Virus record (IMG/VR): IMGVR_UViG_3300020470_000031 | Coordinates: 1 to 46,103 of that record | Origin: a virus | Reading direction: 5' to 3' (one strand) | DNA length: 46,103 bases | Shown here: piece by piece, positions 46,090-46,103 of the stretch | Layout: every line of letters starts with the position of its first letter | How positions within the stretch are numbered: position 1 is the stretch's first letter | Position numbers and translations under genes: made by a program | Notes under the pieces: generated by a model | The model's database searches: none | Told to the model about the DNA's origin: nothing | What the model saw: the letters and a program-made list of their open reading frames with translations, nothing else

Positions 46090-46103
46090 TTCCTTGAAGG
46101 AAA

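Overview
The window reads as part of the genome of a tailed bacteriophage, probably a long-tailed (siphovirus-like) lytic phage of an alphaproteobacterium. The phage reading rests on a tail-tip (lambda J-like) protein, a holin/spanin lysis cassette, a complete phage replication and nucleotide set, rIIA/rIIB-like genes, homing endonucleases and a large tRNA array. The host guess rests mainly on a circularly permuted tmRNA gene, a form typical of alphaproteobacteria, whose tag begins ANDN. No integrase or repressor is seen.

Layout. (1) 1-3.6 kb, plus strand: end of the tail-tip protein with 96-bp tandem repeats, a carbohydrate-binding/LamG-like tail protein and a small gene, closed by a terminator. 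(2) 3.7-7.1 kb, minus: MazZ/DUF5664-type nucleotide pyrophosphohydrolase, ThyX, and a Rad50/gp46-like ATPase. (3) 7.2-9.5 kb, plus: lysis cassette (holin-like protein, two small membrane proteins, embedded Rz/Rz1 spanin pair, second lipoprotein), interrupted by an antisense HNH-AP2 endonuclease. (4) 9.4-24.9 kb, minus: replication, repair and nucleotide metabolism: Mre11/gp47-like nuclease, DEDDh exonuclease, RecU-like resolvase, family A DNA polymerase, 5'-3' exonuclease, NrdB and NrdA separated by an HNH gene, a possible ssDNA-binding protein, a macro-like protein, a HAD phosphatase, a BCS1-like AAA ATPase, an SF2 helicase and the RNA ligase RtcB. (5) 24.9-31.2 kb, minus: 22 tRNA genes in several clusters, small ORFs, two HNH genes, an outer-membrane barrel gene, a permuted tmRNA and a GIY-YIG endonuclease. 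(6) 31.8-46.1 kb, minus: a polymerase-beta-type nucleotidyltransferase, ATP-dependent DNA ligase, cytosine-methyltransferase-like protein, rIIB- and rIIA-like proteins, an RMF-like protein and many small unknown genes.

How it fits together. The replication block supplies polymerase, flap exonuclease, ligase, helicase and gp46/47-type recombination. RNR, ThyX and the MazZ-like enzyme supply and edit dNTPs. The RNA block looks like a translation-maintenance module: tRNAs for 17 amino acids (none for Leu, Ser or Tyr, the long-variable-arm class), a tmRNA for ribosome rescue, and RtcB, which reseals cleaved RNA. Promoters of the form TTGACA-N17-TATATG recur in this block and sit almost directly on start codons of endonuclease genes.

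The most unusual items are the phage-borne permuted tmRNA, two tRNA-Arg genes with no recognisable D-arm but a shared 22-nt variable region, a 50-bp near-perfect palindrome at 30347-30396, and a 14-15 bp palindrome GGTTGAC(N)GTCAACC repeated five times between 35.6 and 44.8 kb.
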